Of a stretch of 49,557 nucleotides of DNA, positions 6,405 through 15,428 are shown piece after piece. Source of the DNA: JBDSRX01 sp039929105 (GTDB taxonomy: Bacteria > Patescibacteriota > Dojkabacteria > J137); NCBI GenBank assembly GCA_039929105.1, contig JBDSRX010000076.1, forward strand, positions 1 to 49,557. Direction: 5' to 3'. The notes beneath the pieces are model-generated. The model had not been told where the DNA came from and did not search any database. It saw only the letters and a program-made list of their open reading frames with translations. Position 1 is the stretch's first letter, and every line of letters begins with the position of its first letter. The translations under genes and the position numbers were made by a program.

Positions 6405-9380
6405 CTAATTAACTTGCTTAGTCGTCGTAGCAGACGTTATTTGTCCTCCTTTAGTATTTGCACCTGTAAAGTAGAATGTATAAGTTCCAGGGTTTGACGA
6501 AGCCCAAGCTCCTGGAGGAACTTCAAGAGCTCCACCTCCGTTAACACTCTGCCATATCTTAACTCCAGACAATCCAGGTGAAGGAGTTAACGTTGCTGCA
6601 CATGGATGAGCACATGCTGCAGCTGGTGCTACTGTTAGATTATAATTATTTGCAACTGGTCCTCCAACAATAACTGGTACATCTACATTCATTACTACTC
6701 CTGTTGTTTTTGCGTTAAACACATAGCTTCCATTATCTAATCCTAATGCTGAAATATCACAAGTAACATCAAAGTTTGCAAGACTTGCTACTGGTACAGC
6801 ACAACCCGGTATAACTTGTGTGCCTACTCTAAATTGGATTCCAGTTAAAGCTCCTGAGTCTGAATAAGCACTTCCCTTAATATTTACAGATCCACTAATT
6901 GTTGCTCCACTTGTAGGTGCTGCAATAAATACTCCTGTTCTGCTAGCATCACAATCTTTTGTAGGTGCTCCATTAATAGATCCTCGGTCTGAGAAGTATC
7001 TGTCTAATTGATTTTGTTCTGATGGATTAGGCATTATGTAATAGATGAAATCTTTCTCAATAGCTTTTCCTGAATCTTTATCGATTGCTCTTGCAAGTCT
7101 ATCTTGTTGATCTACACAAACTACTGCTTTAATATGTTTATTGTCTCTTGGTGGATTTCTATCCGAGATCATCAATCCAGAAGTTAGTCCTAAACATTCT
7201 CCTGCAGCGTTACAATCTCCACCAGCTTGGACAATATTTCCAGGTCTAGTAAATCCTGTTCGAGAAGAGAAGTAAGGAAAATCTCCAATAGCTCTTACAT
7301 AGTTTGAATACCAATCTCCAATTAAATAATAAGCGTATCCATAGTTTTGATCCATTGGGTCTTTAATATTATTTCCAACCCATGCTAGAGAAACCATATC
7401 TGGTGTAAATCCTACAAACCATGAGTCTTCGTTGTTGTTAGTTGTTCCTGTTTTTCCTGCCCATTCTCTTCCATCCCAAGATAAATTGTTTTGTGGTGGA
7501 ACTCCTTTTAGAGTTTGATTTAATATATAAATTGCTTGAGGGTCTCCTACAGATGTCCTATCTGGAGTACCTTCATAAATAGTTTTTCCATCTTTATCTT
7601 CAATTCTTAAAATTGGATTTAATTTTACTAAGTCTCCTCCGTTAGCGAAGATTCCATAAGCTTGAGCATGCTCAACTGGTTTAACAGAAACTCCTCCTAA
7701 GATAATAGACTGACCATAATTATCTGGATCTGTGTAAGTTGTATATCCAAAAGATTGTGCTGTTTCTACATATTTAGAAACTCCAATTAATTCAACTACT
7801 TGAATAGCTGGAATGTTTCTTGAGTCTGCTAAAGCTTGTCCAGCAGTGTAAGAAACTCCTTTGTAATTTCCATCCCAGTTCTTAATATCGTATCCAGTTC
7901 CTGCTGCATCCGAAATCTTTAATGGAAAGTCTGGTAATAAACTTCCAGGAAATAATTTACCTTCTTTAAATGCTTCGTAATATCCCATTGGTTTGTTTGA
8001 AGATCCTGGTTCTCTAAGTGATGTTAAAACATTTACTTCGGGGTCGAATTTACAACCTCTATCATCACAACCTGTACTTTCTCCAAAGTAATCTTTAGAT
8101 CCAGCCATAGCGATGATTTGTCCATTGTTTGGTGTTGTGGTTAATAAAGCTGCATTGTTTGCATTCCAGTAAGAATAATCATTTCCTCCGTGTGCTACTG
8201 CTTGTTCAGCAATTTTTTGAACATTGTAGTCTAATGAGGTATAAATTCTATATCCTCCAATTTGTAAGTCTCCTCTTGTAAATGGTTCTGTTCCATTCTT
8301 GTAGTTTCTATTTTGTAATTCTTGAATAACGTAGTCTACAAAGTGTCCAGCTAAAATATTTGTTGCAACTGGTGGTTTTAATGCAGCTCTCCAATCTTCT
8401 GCTTTTGCAGCATCGATCAATTCATCTGTTAAAGTTTGTTGCTTTCCATCATCTCCATAATATTTTGATAAGTTATTATTAAATTTATCTTTGTTAGATT
8501 TCAATTGTCCAAAAACATAATCCATTCTTTCTTGTAATCTATCTTGGGATGCTTTTGTATCTTGATCGTAAGGGACAGTAGGGGATAGATAAGATGGATT
8601 TTGGATTATAGAAGCCAGTACAACTGCTTCATCTAAAGATAAATCTTTAGGTTGTTTTCTAAAATAGAAATTTGCCGCAGCTTTTGCTCCGACAATAGAA
8701 GAACCATAGGATGTAGCTCTTAAATACATTAATAAAATTTGTTCTTTTGGATAACTTTGTTCAACTTTAGATGCTAATAAAAGCTCTTCAATTTTTTGTT
8801 GAATTTTGTTTGTTGTTTGATCTTTTCTAATTTCAGTTGTTAATTTGACTAACTGTTGTGTAATAGTTGATGCTCCACATTGTGCTCCAGTTCCTCTAAA
8901 GTTATTAAATCCACATCTTAAAATAGCTCCTGTATCAAATCCTCCGTGTTCAAAAAAGTTTGAGTCTTCAGCAGCTAAGAATGCTAATTTAACTGTATCG
9001 GGAACTTCTGTAATGGAGAAATTATCTGCGTTGTATTCGGAGAACATTCTATAAAGTCTTGTTCCACCTTCACCACCATCTAATGCAAGTCTATCGTAAA
9101 TCTCTGAAGCAACTGGTAAGTCTTGGAAAACTGTTTCTGGGTTTGGAAGCTTTTCGTTAAGCCCTTGTACCCATGCCATTACTCTTAATCCAACTAGTAA
9201 TAAAATAATTCCAAAAACTCCAGCTCCTATTAATAGGATCTTTTTCATTTTTTTGGAAAGTTTAATTCTTCGGGGTCTAAAACCTTTTAATAATGTTCTA
9301 CCTTTGTTTTCTCTAATAATGTCTAATCTTGATTTACCTAGTTTTGTATTCCTAGCTTTGGAGAGATATACTTTTTTCAT
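6405..9380 (-). CDS. Bifunctional penicillin-binding protein (class A, PBP1A-like)
   Basis: 991 residues. A basic cytoplasmic tail (1-47) leads into one membrane segment (48-70). The glycosyltransferase (GT51) domain has catalytic Glu138 in AAEDSNFFEHGGFD and GASTITQQ at 169-176. The transpeptidase domain has Ser460-x-x-Lys463 in EPGSSNKPM, SRN at 520-522 and KTGT at 643-646. The last 150 or so residues look like beta-sandwich (Ig-like) modules rich in Gly, Thr and Ala. The protein polymerises glycan strands and cross-links peptides outside the membrane. It is transcribed alone on the minus strand. The C-terminal extension is longer than in typical PBP1A and may bind wall or surface polymers, which is inference. 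Confidence 0.93.
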   Translation of the reverse strand: MKKVYLSKARNTKLGKSRLDIIRENKGRTLLKGFRPRRIKLSKKMKKILLIGAGVFGIILLLVGLRVMAWVQGLNEKLPNPETVFQDLPVASEIYDRLALDGGEGGTRLYRMFSEYNADNFSITEVPDTVKLAFLAAEDSNFFEHGGFDTGAILRCGFNNFRGTGAQCGASTITQQLVKLTTEIRKDQTTNKIQQKIEELLLASKVEQSYPKEQILLMYLRATSYGSSIVGAKAAANFYFRKQPKDLSLDEAVVLASIIQNPSYLSPTVPYDQDTKASQDRLQERMDYVFGQLKSNKDKFNNNLSKYYGDDGKQQTLTDELIDAAKAEDWRAALKPPVATNILAGHFVDYVIQELQNRNYKNGTEPFTRGDLQIGGYRIYTSLDYNVQKIAEQAVAHGGNDYSYWNANNAALLTTTPNNGQIIAMAGSKDYFGESTGCDDRGCKFDPEVNVLTSLREPGSSNKPMGYYEAFKEGKLFPGSLLPDFPLKISDAAGTGYDIKNWDGNYKGVSYTAGQALADSRNIPAIQVVELIGVSKYVETAQSFGYTTYTDPDNYGQSIILGGVSVKPVEHAQAYGIFANGGDLVKLNPILRIEDKDGKTIYEGTPDRTSVGDPQAIYILNQTLKGVPPQNNLSWDGREWAGKTGTTNNNEDSWFVGFTPDMVSLAWVGNNIKDPMDQNYGYAYYLIGDWYSNYVRAIGDFPYFSSRTGFTRPGNIVQAGGDCNAAGECLGLTSGLMISDRNPPRDNKHIKAVVCVDQQDRLARAIDKDSGKAIEKDFIYYIMPNPSEQNQLDRYFSDRGSINGAPTKDCDASRTGVFIAAPTSGATISGSVNIKGSAYSDSGALTGIQFRVGTQVIPGCAVPVASLANFDVTCDISALGLDNGSYVFNAKTTGVVMNVDVPVIVGGPVANNYNLTVAPAAACAHPCAATLTPSPGLSGVKIWQSVNGGGALEVPPGAWASSNPGTYTFYFTGANTKGGQITSATTTKQVN

Positions 9381-9487
9381 TTGACTGTTTTAATTAACTG
9401 TTAAGCTTAATGCATAATATTTCTTTCTGCATTAATATAGTGACATTTAGTGTACACTTTTTCTTTATTATACTCGTTTATTATTGT

Positions 9488-9513
9488 ATTTTGCGTTCTT
9501 TAGAACGCAAAAT
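9488..9513. repeat. 26-base near-perfect palindrome upstream of the PBP gene
   Basis: Arms ATTTTGCGTTCT (9488-9499) and AGAACGCAAAAT (9502-9513) are perfect reverse complements around two T residues. It sits about 110 bases upstream of the minus-strand PBP start and lacks a T tract. It could be an operator or a weak bidirectional terminator. The rest of 9381-9640 is AT-rich and I see no gene there. Confidence 0.5.
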
Positions 9514-9673
9514 TAATAGGCTGTGTTAACAGCGACCAATACAACAATAAAAAAACGGCGAACAGCTTTAGCTGGACGACTTTTTTTTATTATAGATGGA
9601 TTTACCGAAAAATGAAATAGAGTATCGAAAAAAAAGGGATATTCGGTTATAATTACATGCTTAATTAATAAAT

Positions 9674-9770
9674 GGAGAGTTGGCAGAGTGCTCAAGAGAT
9701 TCTTAGTGAGAACAAGCATAGCGTAGTTCGAACTTAGAAGTTCTTAGTCCCGATTCATCGGGAGTCTAAG
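9674..9770 (+). pseudogene. Truncated tRNA-Ser-like copy
   Basis: AATGGAGAGTTGGCAGAGTG at 9671-9690 is identical to 9804-9823, the 5' end of the intact tRNA-Ser downstream. After the D arm the match is lost and no 3' acceptor strand ACTCTCC follows. A TTCGAAC resembling a T loop is at 9727-9733. A bulged hairpin CTTAG-TCCCGA/TCGGGA-CTAAG occupies 9743-9770. A TATAAT at 9648-9653 would start transcription near 9660, so the fragment is probably in the leader of the tRNA-Ser transcript. Confidence 0.6.
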
Positions 9771-9806
9771 GGGTATAGCTGAATTAACAAACCAAATTTG
9801 ATTAAT

Positions 9807-9891
9807 GGAGAGTTGGCAGAGTGGTCTAACGCGTCCGTCTTGAAAACGGATGTCTCGCAAGGGACCGGGGGTTCGAATCCCTCACTCTCCG
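9807..9891 (+). tRNA. tRNA-Ser (anticodon TGA)
   Basis: Acceptor GGAGAGT (9807-9813) pairs with ACTCTCC (9884-9890), and G9891 is the discriminator. The anticodon stem TCCGT/ACGGA encloses the loop CTTGAAA, giving anticodon TGA for UCA codons. A long variable arm and a GGGGGTTCGAATCCCTC-type T arm complete a class II tRNA. CCA is not encoded. Confidence 0.95.
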
Positions 9892-9896
9892 TTTTA

Positions 9897-9925
9897 TTGA
9901 TAAATTTCCCCTTCACTCATATAAT
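9897..9925 (+). promoter_or_regulatory. Promoter for the RidA-like gene
   Basis: TTGATA (9897-9902), a 17-base spacer, then TATAAT (9920-9925). The start is expected near 9932, leaving a leader of about 20 bases before the ATG at 9953. Confidence 0.7.
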
Positions 9926-9952
9926 AAGAATATAACTTCTTACAAATTCTGT

Positions 9953-10336
9953 ATGAAAATAACTCATTTAAACCCAGATACAATGTACAAAAATCCAGCA
10001 TTCTCGCAAGCTGTTGTAGTTGATGAAGCTTCTAAAATGATCTATATTGGTGGTCAGAATGGTGTGACAACAGATGGAAAAATGTTGGAAGGAATAGAGG
10101 CACAATCTGAACAAGCTCTTAAGAATGTTATAGCTGCTTTAGAAGCAGCAGATGCAAAGCAAGAAAATGTTGTTAAACTTACAATCTATATAGTTCAAGG
10201 TAACGATTTAAAAGCAGCATTTGCTGCATCTCAAAAAATTTGGGGAAAGCATGCAACTGCTATAGTAGGTCTATTCGTTGCTGGCCTTGGTAATCCGGAA
10301 GCATTAATAGAAATAGATGCAATTGCAGCAGTATAA
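9953..10336 (+). CDS. Rid (YjgF/YER057c/UK114) family protein
   Basis: 127 residues spanning the whole trimeric Rid fold. Recognisable parts are YIGGQNGVTTDGK, an amphipathic helix, VVKLTIYIVQG and the end ALIEIDAIAAV. RidA enzymes hydrolyse reactive enamine/imine intermediates from PLP enzymes. The catalytic Arg usually found before the final strand is absent here (HATAIVGLFVAGLGNP has none), so deaminase activity is doubtful and it may belong to another Rid subfamily. It is followed 16 bases later by a DUF1801 gene, probably co-transcribed. Confidence 0.88.
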   Translation: MKITHLNPDTMYKNPAFSQAVVVDEASKMIYIGGQNGVTTDGKMLEGIEAQSEQALKNVIAALEAADAKQENVVKLTIYIVQGNDLKAAFAASQKIWGKHATAIVGLFVAGLGNPEALIEIDAIAAV

Positions 10337-10352
10337 TTTTTATAAAGTCTTT

Positions 10353-10733
10353 ATGAGAGGAACGTCAAAGGAGTATGCATCTATTGATGAATACATAAGC
10401 AACTACCCAGAACCTGTACAGAAAAAACTTAAAGAGTTTAGAAAAGTAATTCACGATTTAGTTCCAGATGCAATTGAGGCAATGAAGTATGGAATGCCAA
10501 CATTTAGATTAAACGATGCTAACTTAGTTCACTTTGCTGCATACGATAACCATATTGGATTTTACCCAACACCAAGTGGAGTTTTGTTTTTCGAAAAAAA
10601 ATCTAAAGATTACGATACTTCTAAAGGAGCTATAAAATTTCTAATCAATGATCCAATTCCATGGGATTTAGTAAAGAAAGTTATAGAATTTAGAGTAGAA
10701 GAGAATACTAGGAAGCATTTAGATAGAATTTAA
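10353..10733 (+). CDS. DUF1801 domain protein (YdhG/YdeI-like)
   Basis: 126 residues from the ATG at 10353. The frame is open further upstream, but those 12 residues overlap the RidA-like gene and are not conserved. The family pattern is clear: a DEYISNYPEPVQKKLKEFRK helix, IEAMKYGMPTFR, and IGFYPTPSGVLFFE before a C-terminal helical part. DUF1801 proteins are small cytosolic proteins. A role as a frataxin-like iron chaperone has been proposed for the Bacillus relative, but the function here is open. Confidence 0.85.
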   Translation: MRGTSKEYASIDEYISNYPEPVQKKLKEFRKVIHDLVPDAIEAMKYGMPTFRLNDANLVHFAAYDNHIGFYPTPSGVLFFEKKSKDYDTSKGAIKFLINDPIPWDLVKKVIEFRVEENTRKHLDRI

Positions 10734-13369
10734 CCTTCCTTTGTCAGAAATTTCATCTTAGCGTGATCAATAATTACAATCTCCCATAAATTTACATATA
10801 TTATTATTAGCCACGCTTCAAAAGGTAAAGGAACTAATTGAAGCATTGAGCTAATCGGTTGGAAATAGACGGCTCCCAACATCATAATAAGGCCTATTAC
10901 AATTGCAACAGTTAACCATTTATTAGAGAAGATATCCCACCTAAAAATACTTTTTCCGAAAGATCGAAGGGATAGCGACAAAAACAAAGATTCAAAACAT
11001 AAAATCATAGTCATCATTGTTCTTATTATTTCAGTATTATCTACCAAACGAAGTAAAAGTAAATAAGAGATTGATGCTATTCCCCCACTTGCTAAGAAAG
11101 ATACCGAAATCCATTTAAGAACATTTCCATTTATTATCCCTTTAGACCCCCTTGGTTTAGTATCCATAACACCATCTCTCTCGTTTTCTATAGTTAATGC
11201 GAGATCCGGCAATCCACTTTCTAGTAAGTTTACAAATAGAAGTTGAGAAGCAATTAATGGCAATGGTAAGTTAAGTGCAATAGACACAAAGAATAAACAG
11301 AATTGAGAGAAGTCTTGCGTAGTTAAATAGAGAAAAACTCTTCGAATATTATTGAATATAATTCTTCCTTCTTCGATTGCTTTAACGATTGTAGAAAAAC
11401 TACTATCTAAAAGTAATATATCTGCAACTTCTCTTGTTGCATCAACTTCTTTGCTTACTGCAACTCCAATATCTGCAACCTTTAGAGCTGGCGCATCATT
11501 TACCCCATCTCCAAACATCGCCACCACTTCTCCAAGTGCCTGAAAAGCTTGGATAATTCTTAACTTATGCCTGGATGTAGCTCTTGCATAAAGCAGCACT
11601 GTTCGAACTTTCTTTTGCAACTGGGCATCCGTCAATTGATCCAAATCTCCCCCTTCTAAAACCATATCTTCAGTTATTCTAAATCCAATTTTTTCTGCTA
11701 CTCTTATTGCAGTAAATTTATTATCTCCTGTGATAATTACTGTTCTAATTCCAGCTCTTTGTGTTTCTTTAAATGCGGCAACTACTTCTTTTCTAATTGG
11801 ATCATTTAAAACTATAAATCCTATAAGAGTAAGATTTTTAAGTTTTCCTTCATCTAGCATTGTATCTTTGTAAGTATATTCTGTAGAGGCACAAGCAATT
11901 AACCTGTAACCATTCTTCATTAATTCTTCAGCTTTTAAAATAAAATCTTTAGCTTCCTTACTACCTATACTTACATGACCACTTCCAGAAGAAATAAAAT
12001 CTGATAATGCCAAAATCTTTTCTGTAGCACCAATTACATAAAGTGTAGTTTCTTTCTTTGAATTCTGTCTCAGTGAAGCAGAGTACTTTCGCTCAGATGA
12101 GAATAAGATACTATCAATTACTTTATTTTCTTTCTCTAAAATATTTTTATGTATTCCAAAAATTTCTGCTGCTTTTAAAAATGCTTGATCTGTGGATCTT
12201 CCACGGATGACAAGTTTATTTATAGATGCTCCTGGATTCTCTATGTATGCATCTGTTGTAAATGCTGCTGCCTTAAGAACTTGTTGTGCCAATTCTATAT
12301 TTTTCGTATCGGTTATAAGAGTATCTCCTTTTAAAGTGTTAATCTGAACAACCTCCATCTTTCCTTTTGTTAGCGTTCCAGTTTTATCTGTGCAAATTAC
12401 TGTTACTCCTCCGAGTGTTTCTGTTGCTGCAAGTCTTCGAACCAATCCTTTATGTTTTGCAATTCTATACATTCCAATTGATAGTACAATTGTAATTGCT
12501 GGCAAAAGCCCTTCTGGTATTGCCGAAACGAATAGAGCAAGAGCAGTTGCAAAGACTTCGTTCATTGGTCTTCCAGCTAAATAACCCTCCACAACTATTA
12601 AAACTATAACTACAGTAACAACAACTCCTATTACTTTGGATAATCCCGCTATCATTTTCTGAAGTGGAGTAGCTTCTTCGGGTGTCTTTTCTAAAAGCTC
12701 AACAATATCTCCGTACTGAGTATTTATTCCTGTAGTTGTTACAATCATTGTTCCAGACCCTTCTTCTACAATACTCCCCATAAATACTAGAGATTTTCTA
12801 TCTCCAAGTTCAAAGTCTTCGTTTACAGGTTCTATTTGTTTTTCTATTAACCTAGATTCTCCAGTAAGACTAGCTTCATTTAGTTTAAGTTCATCGAGTT
12901 CTATTATTCTTCCATCTGCAGGGACTTTATCTCCTGGACGTAAGACCACGATATCTCCAGGAACAAGTTGTGAAGTATTTATTTCTAAATCAATTCCGTT
13001 TCTTTTTACACGGGTATTAGTTACAACAACTCCAAGTTTCTCTACAGATTTATTTGCTTTGTATTCTTGATAAAACCCTACAATTGCATTGCTAGAAAGA
13101 ACTACTACGATGAATATTGTATCTGTTGTATTTCCAAGAAGTAGAGAAACAAATGCTGCAAGCATCATTAAATACATTAATGGACTATTAAACTGCGAAA
13201 GGAATAGTTTCCATGCTGGTTCTGCAGATTCTTTTGGAAGCTCGTTTAAACCATATATTTTAATACGTTTTTTGTGCTCTTCGTCGGTAAGTCCATCTTT
13301 GTTACTTTCTAAAATTTTGAAAGTTTCGTCTACACTTAGTGCATGCCAGAAGTATTTTCCATCCTCCAT
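10730..13369 (-). CDS. P-type cation-transporting ATPase (P2-like)
   Basis: About 879 residues if it starts at the ATG at 13369, which has a GAAAAGAG purine stretch just upstream. The ATG at 13402 overlaps a TATAAT box on the same strand and is less likely. It has an N-terminal cation-ATPase domain, the actuator motif LTGES, the phosphorylation site DKTGTLT near residue 328, TGDN and GDGVNDAP, plus about ten membrane segments including PEGL in M4. M6 reads NLLESGLPD, where Ca2+ pumps have a T-D-G-L-P type sequence. The ion is therefore not certain (Ca2+, Na+ or another). The gene pumps cations across the cell membrane and stands alone. Confidence 0.9.
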   Translation of the reverse strand: MEDGKYFWHALSVDETFKILESNKDGLTDEEHKKRIKIYGLNELPKESAEPAWKLFLSQFNSPLMYLMMLAAFVSLLLGNTTDTIFIVVVLSSNAIVGFYQEYKANKSVEKLGVVVTNTRVKRNGIDLEINTSQLVPGDIVVLRPGDKVPADGRIIELDELKLNEASLTGESRLIEKQIEPVNEDFELGDRKSLVFMGSIVEEGSGTMIVTTTGINTQYGDIVELLEKTPEEATPLQKMIAGLSKVIGVVVTVVIVLIVVEGYLAGRPMNEVFATALALFVSAIPEGLLPAITIVLSIGMYRIAKHKGLVRRLAATETLGGVTVICTDKTGTLTKGKMEVVQINTLKGDTLITDTKNIELAQQVLKAAAFTTDAYIENPGASINKLVIRGRSTDQAFLKAAEIFGIHKNILEKENKVIDSILFSSERKYSASLRQNSKKETTLYVIGATEKILALSDFISSGSGHVSIGSKEAKDFILKAEELMKNGYRLIACASTEYTYKDTMLDEGKLKNLTLIGFIVLNDPIRKEVVAAFKETQRAGIRTVIITGDNKFTAIRVAEKIGFRITEDMVLEGGDLDQLTDAQLQKKVRTVLLYARATSRHKLRIIQAFQALGEVVAMFGDGVNDAPALKVADIGVAVSKEVDATREVADILLLDSSFSTIVKAIEEGRIIFNNIRRVFLYLTTQDFSQFCLFFVSIALNLPLPLIASQLLFVNLLESGLPDLALTIENERDGVMDTKPRGSKGIINGNVLKWISVSFLASGGIASISYLLLLRLVDNTEIIRTMMTMILCFESLFLSLSLRSFGKSIFRWDIFSNKWLTVAIVIGLIMMLGAVYFQPISSMLQLVPLPFEAWLIIIYVNLWEIVIIDHAKMKFLTKEG

Positions 13370-13400
13370 AATCTCTTTTCTAAAAACAATGTTTAGGGTC

Positions 13401-13406
13401 ATTATA
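13401..13406 (-). promoter_or_regulatory. -10 element of the P-type ATPase gene
   Basis: TATAAT on the minus strand, about 31 bases before the preferred start at 13369. It overlaps the alternative upstream ATG at 13402, which is a reason to reject that start. Confidence 0.45.
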
Positions 13407-13474
13407 CAAGAATGAGTTTATGAGTCTAGTAAATTATCCGATAGAATTAATGTTTTGTAATAGGTTAGGTATAG

Positions 13475-13536
13475 TTGTACACTCGTACAAATTAATTTCC
13501 CTTGAATACAAATTAATAGATCTCAATTTAGAGATT
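13475..13536. repeat. Two inverted repeats between divergent genes
   Basis: TTGTAC (13475-13480) with GTACAA (13485-13490), and ATCTC (13521-13525) with GAGAT (13532-13536) followed by a T-rich stretch. They lie in the 160-base gap between the ATPase and the next plus-strand gene. They could be operators or weak terminators. Confidence 0.35.
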
Positions 13537-13564
13537 CCTTTTTTAATCTTTTATATAAATTTAA

Positions 13565-13951
13565 ATGAGCCAAAACTTATTAATAAAAGCAGGTAATTTT
13601 CAAAACACCTCACTACCAAGACACTTAGATGAAAAGAATGCTCAAAAACTGAATGATGTATTTGCAGCTTTAAACCAAATTATTATTCAAAGGAAAGTTG
13701 TAGTAGATAATAAAATTGTATTAAACGAGCAGCAATATACCCAATTACAATGTGCTTTTGTAGAAACTTATTGTCTATTTCTAACTCACTTTAAAGGTAG
13801 AATTAATTTTGAAGTCGTTACATTATTTTTAAACCCATTAAGACAAATTCTTCAAGAATCTAATTATTATGGTGAAGATGAAGAAGTACTTTGTGGAATT
13901 TTTGAAGCAATAGACGAGAAGTATCCGCAATTTAAAGTGGTTGAAGGATAA
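13565..13951 (+). CDS. Hypothetical protein, mostly helical
   Basis: 128 residues, family not recognised. There is no signal peptide or membrane segment. The sequence suggests three or four amphipathic helices (about residues 20-45, 58-78, 82-100 and 103-118) with an acidic C-terminal third (NYYGEDEEVLCGIFEAIDEK). Composition matches the neighbours. The stop is 3 bases from the end of the convergent cupin-like gene. The continuous ORF and typical codon use support a real gene, but I cannot assign a function. Confidence 0.6.
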   Translation: MSQNLLIKAGNFQNTSLPRHLDEKNAQKLNDVFAALNQIIIQRKVVVDNKIVLNEQQYTQLQCAFVETYCLFLTHFKGRINFEVVTLFLNPLRQILQESNYYGEDEEVLCGIFEAIDEKYPQFKVVEG

Positions 13952-13954
13952 CGT

Positions 13955-14455
13955 TTAAGCTTCGATAAAACTAAAGAACCTCTCATCGGTTTCTGTAATA
14001 TTTTCAAATCTTCCATCTTTATATGGAGGAGTGCAAATCTCCATAAATACTAACGTACTATTAGGATTAGCACGCCATTGGATTACATCTCCAATTTCTA
14101 CTAATGCAGAAAAACTAGTTGACTGAGCTTTTAATCCAAGTTCAGTTTGAACATATTGATTTCCTGTAAATTCATAAATATTAGTTCCCCCATTTGCCTT
14201 TCTTACATATAGACATCCATTTCCAACAATTGAACTTTCAACTGTTAAATCTCCTTCTTTAACTAACTGCAACGGAGTAGAACAACCAGGCATTATGTTT
14301 ACAACTGCCAGATCTTTAGTTTTGTCTCTTTTAATTTTATATTCTGTGCAATCCACCCCTGGGCATACTTGGTAGGACTTTACCTTTTTAATTCCGTATT
14401 TATCTCCATTAAAAGATAGGCAGTTGTCTTGTATGTTTAGTTTATTTAAATTCAT
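13955..14455 (-). CDS. Cupin-fold-like protein
   Basis: 166 residues. The second half looks like a cupin beta-barrel: VVNIMPGCSTPLQLV, a repeated strand pattern, then VEIGDVIQWRANPNSTLVFMEICTPPYKDGRFENI. The end resembles small cupins whose last motif reads EICTPPY. Classical metal-binding cupin histidines are not obvious, so metal-dependent catalysis is uncertain. It faces a divergent VanZ gene 80 bases upstream. Substrate unknown. Confidence 0.6.
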   Translation of the reverse strand: MNLNKLNIQDNCLSFNGDKYGIKKVKSYQVCPGVDCTEYKIKRDKTKDLAVVNIMPGCSTPLQLVKEGDLTVESSIVGNGCLYVRKANGGTNIYEFTGNQYVQTELGLKAQSTSFSALVEIGDVIQWRANPNSTLVFMEICTPPYKDGRFENITETDERFFSFIEA

Positions 14456-14535
14456 AGTGCGGAATTATAGCAGAAGCATGTAATTGAATAAAAAAACATA
14501 TGGATTTATAATTCTGTATTAATAAGTACACACTA

Positions 14536-15087
14536 ATGAAATACCAAATCTCAAAATTTTACCCTAAGTTAAGACAGATTTTATTGTATTTATTTCTAAT
14601 CGCTTATCTTTATTTCCTAGTACACATACTATTATTCAAGAATGTTGCAATTACAGATGTTTTTAGTGTAAGTAGAATAATTGATAGACCTTTAGAATTA
14701 ATTCCTTTCAAATCGAGTTTGGATATCCTTACTAATGGTAGAGGATTTGCCATGATTGAACTTCTTGGAAATATTATTTTCTTTGTTCCTTTGGGAATAT
14801 ATTTAAAAATGTTTAAAGTAAAAGAAACTTTATTAAAATATGCTTATCTAATATTTGCAATAAGTCTATCTGTGGAAGTTATTCAGTTTACTTTTGGACT
14901 TGGAGTAGCAGATATTGATGACGTTATTTTAAATACAATTGGAGGAGTTTTAGGTGTATTTATTTTTATGCAGTTAGAATCTAAATTGAAAAGTGAAAGT
15001 AAGAGTAAAACTGTAATTCTGATTGGCTGGTTAGTGATTGCTGTATTAGTTCTTTATGTATCTAGTAGATTTATAATTAGACTATAG
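14536..15087 (+). CDS. VanZ-like family membrane protein
   Basis: 183 residues with about four or five membrane segments (12-34, 70-90, 97-117, 125-145, 160-180). The VanZ pattern is visible: LELIPFKSS, MIELLGNIIFFVPLGIYL, then LSVEVIQFTFGLGVADIDDVILNTIGGVLG. VanZ in enterococci gives low-level teicoplanin resistance. Most VanZ-like proteins in other bacteria have no known role. It is a single gene, with TATAAT at about 14507 as a plausible -10 element. Confidence 0.85.
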   Translation: MKYQISKFYPKLRQILLYLFLIAYLYFLVHILLFKNVAITDVFSVSRIIDRPLELIPFKSSLDILTNGRGFAMIELLGNIIFFVPLGIYLKMFKVKETLLKYAYLIFAISLSVEVIQFTFGLGVADIDDVILNTIGGVLGVFIFMQLESKLKSESKSKTVILIGWLVIAVLVLYVSSRFIIRL

Positions 15088-15097
15088 GTTTCTCTGT

Positions 15098-15365
15098 GTC
15101 ATTTCGAGTGCCGCCAGACGGAGTCTGAAGGCATCGAGAAATCTGGTATAGACTACGAACCCACTTCCATACCTACTTTGTGTCATTCCGAGTGAGCGCA
15201 GCGAATCGAGGAATCTACTAACCACTAAGTTCTAAGTAAGGATCTCAGTTATGTGGTTACCAGATCCCTCGTAAACTCGGGATGACACAAATAAAGTAAG
15301 AACTTAACTCAAACTTGTGTCATTTCGACCCTGAGCAGCGAAGCGTGTCAAAGGGGAGAAATCTG
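15098..15365. repeat. Cluster of GTCATTTCGA / GTCATTCCGA inverted repeats
   Basis: Four units fill the gap between the VanZ-like and DfsB-like genes: 15098-15146 (GTCATTTCGAG to AGAAATCTGG), 15182-15216 (GTCATTCCGAG to GAGGAATCT), 15262-15286 in reverse, and 15319-15365. The two outer units share the ends GTCATTTCGA and GAGAAATCTGG. No gene is present between 15088 and 15428. Confidence 0.75.
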
Positions 15366-15388
15366 GAATGCTGAACTTACAACAAATT

Positions 15389-15397
15389 TGCTATAAT
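15389..15397 (+). promoter_or_regulatory. Extended -10 promoter for the DfsB-like gene
   Basis: TGCTATAAT (TG at 15389-15390, TATAAT at 15392-15397) without a clear -35. The start near 15404 leaves about 25 bases before the ATG at 15429. Confidence 0.55.
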
Positions 15398-15428
15398 TGC
15401 ATATATTTAATTCCTGTTGATTACTAAT

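Noticed and set aside
1840..13490. TGTACA-centred motifs near 1842, 1855, 9452 and 13475 as a shared regulator site
   Set aside because: A six-base motif of this composition is expected every few kilobases by chance, and flanking bases do not agree between sites.
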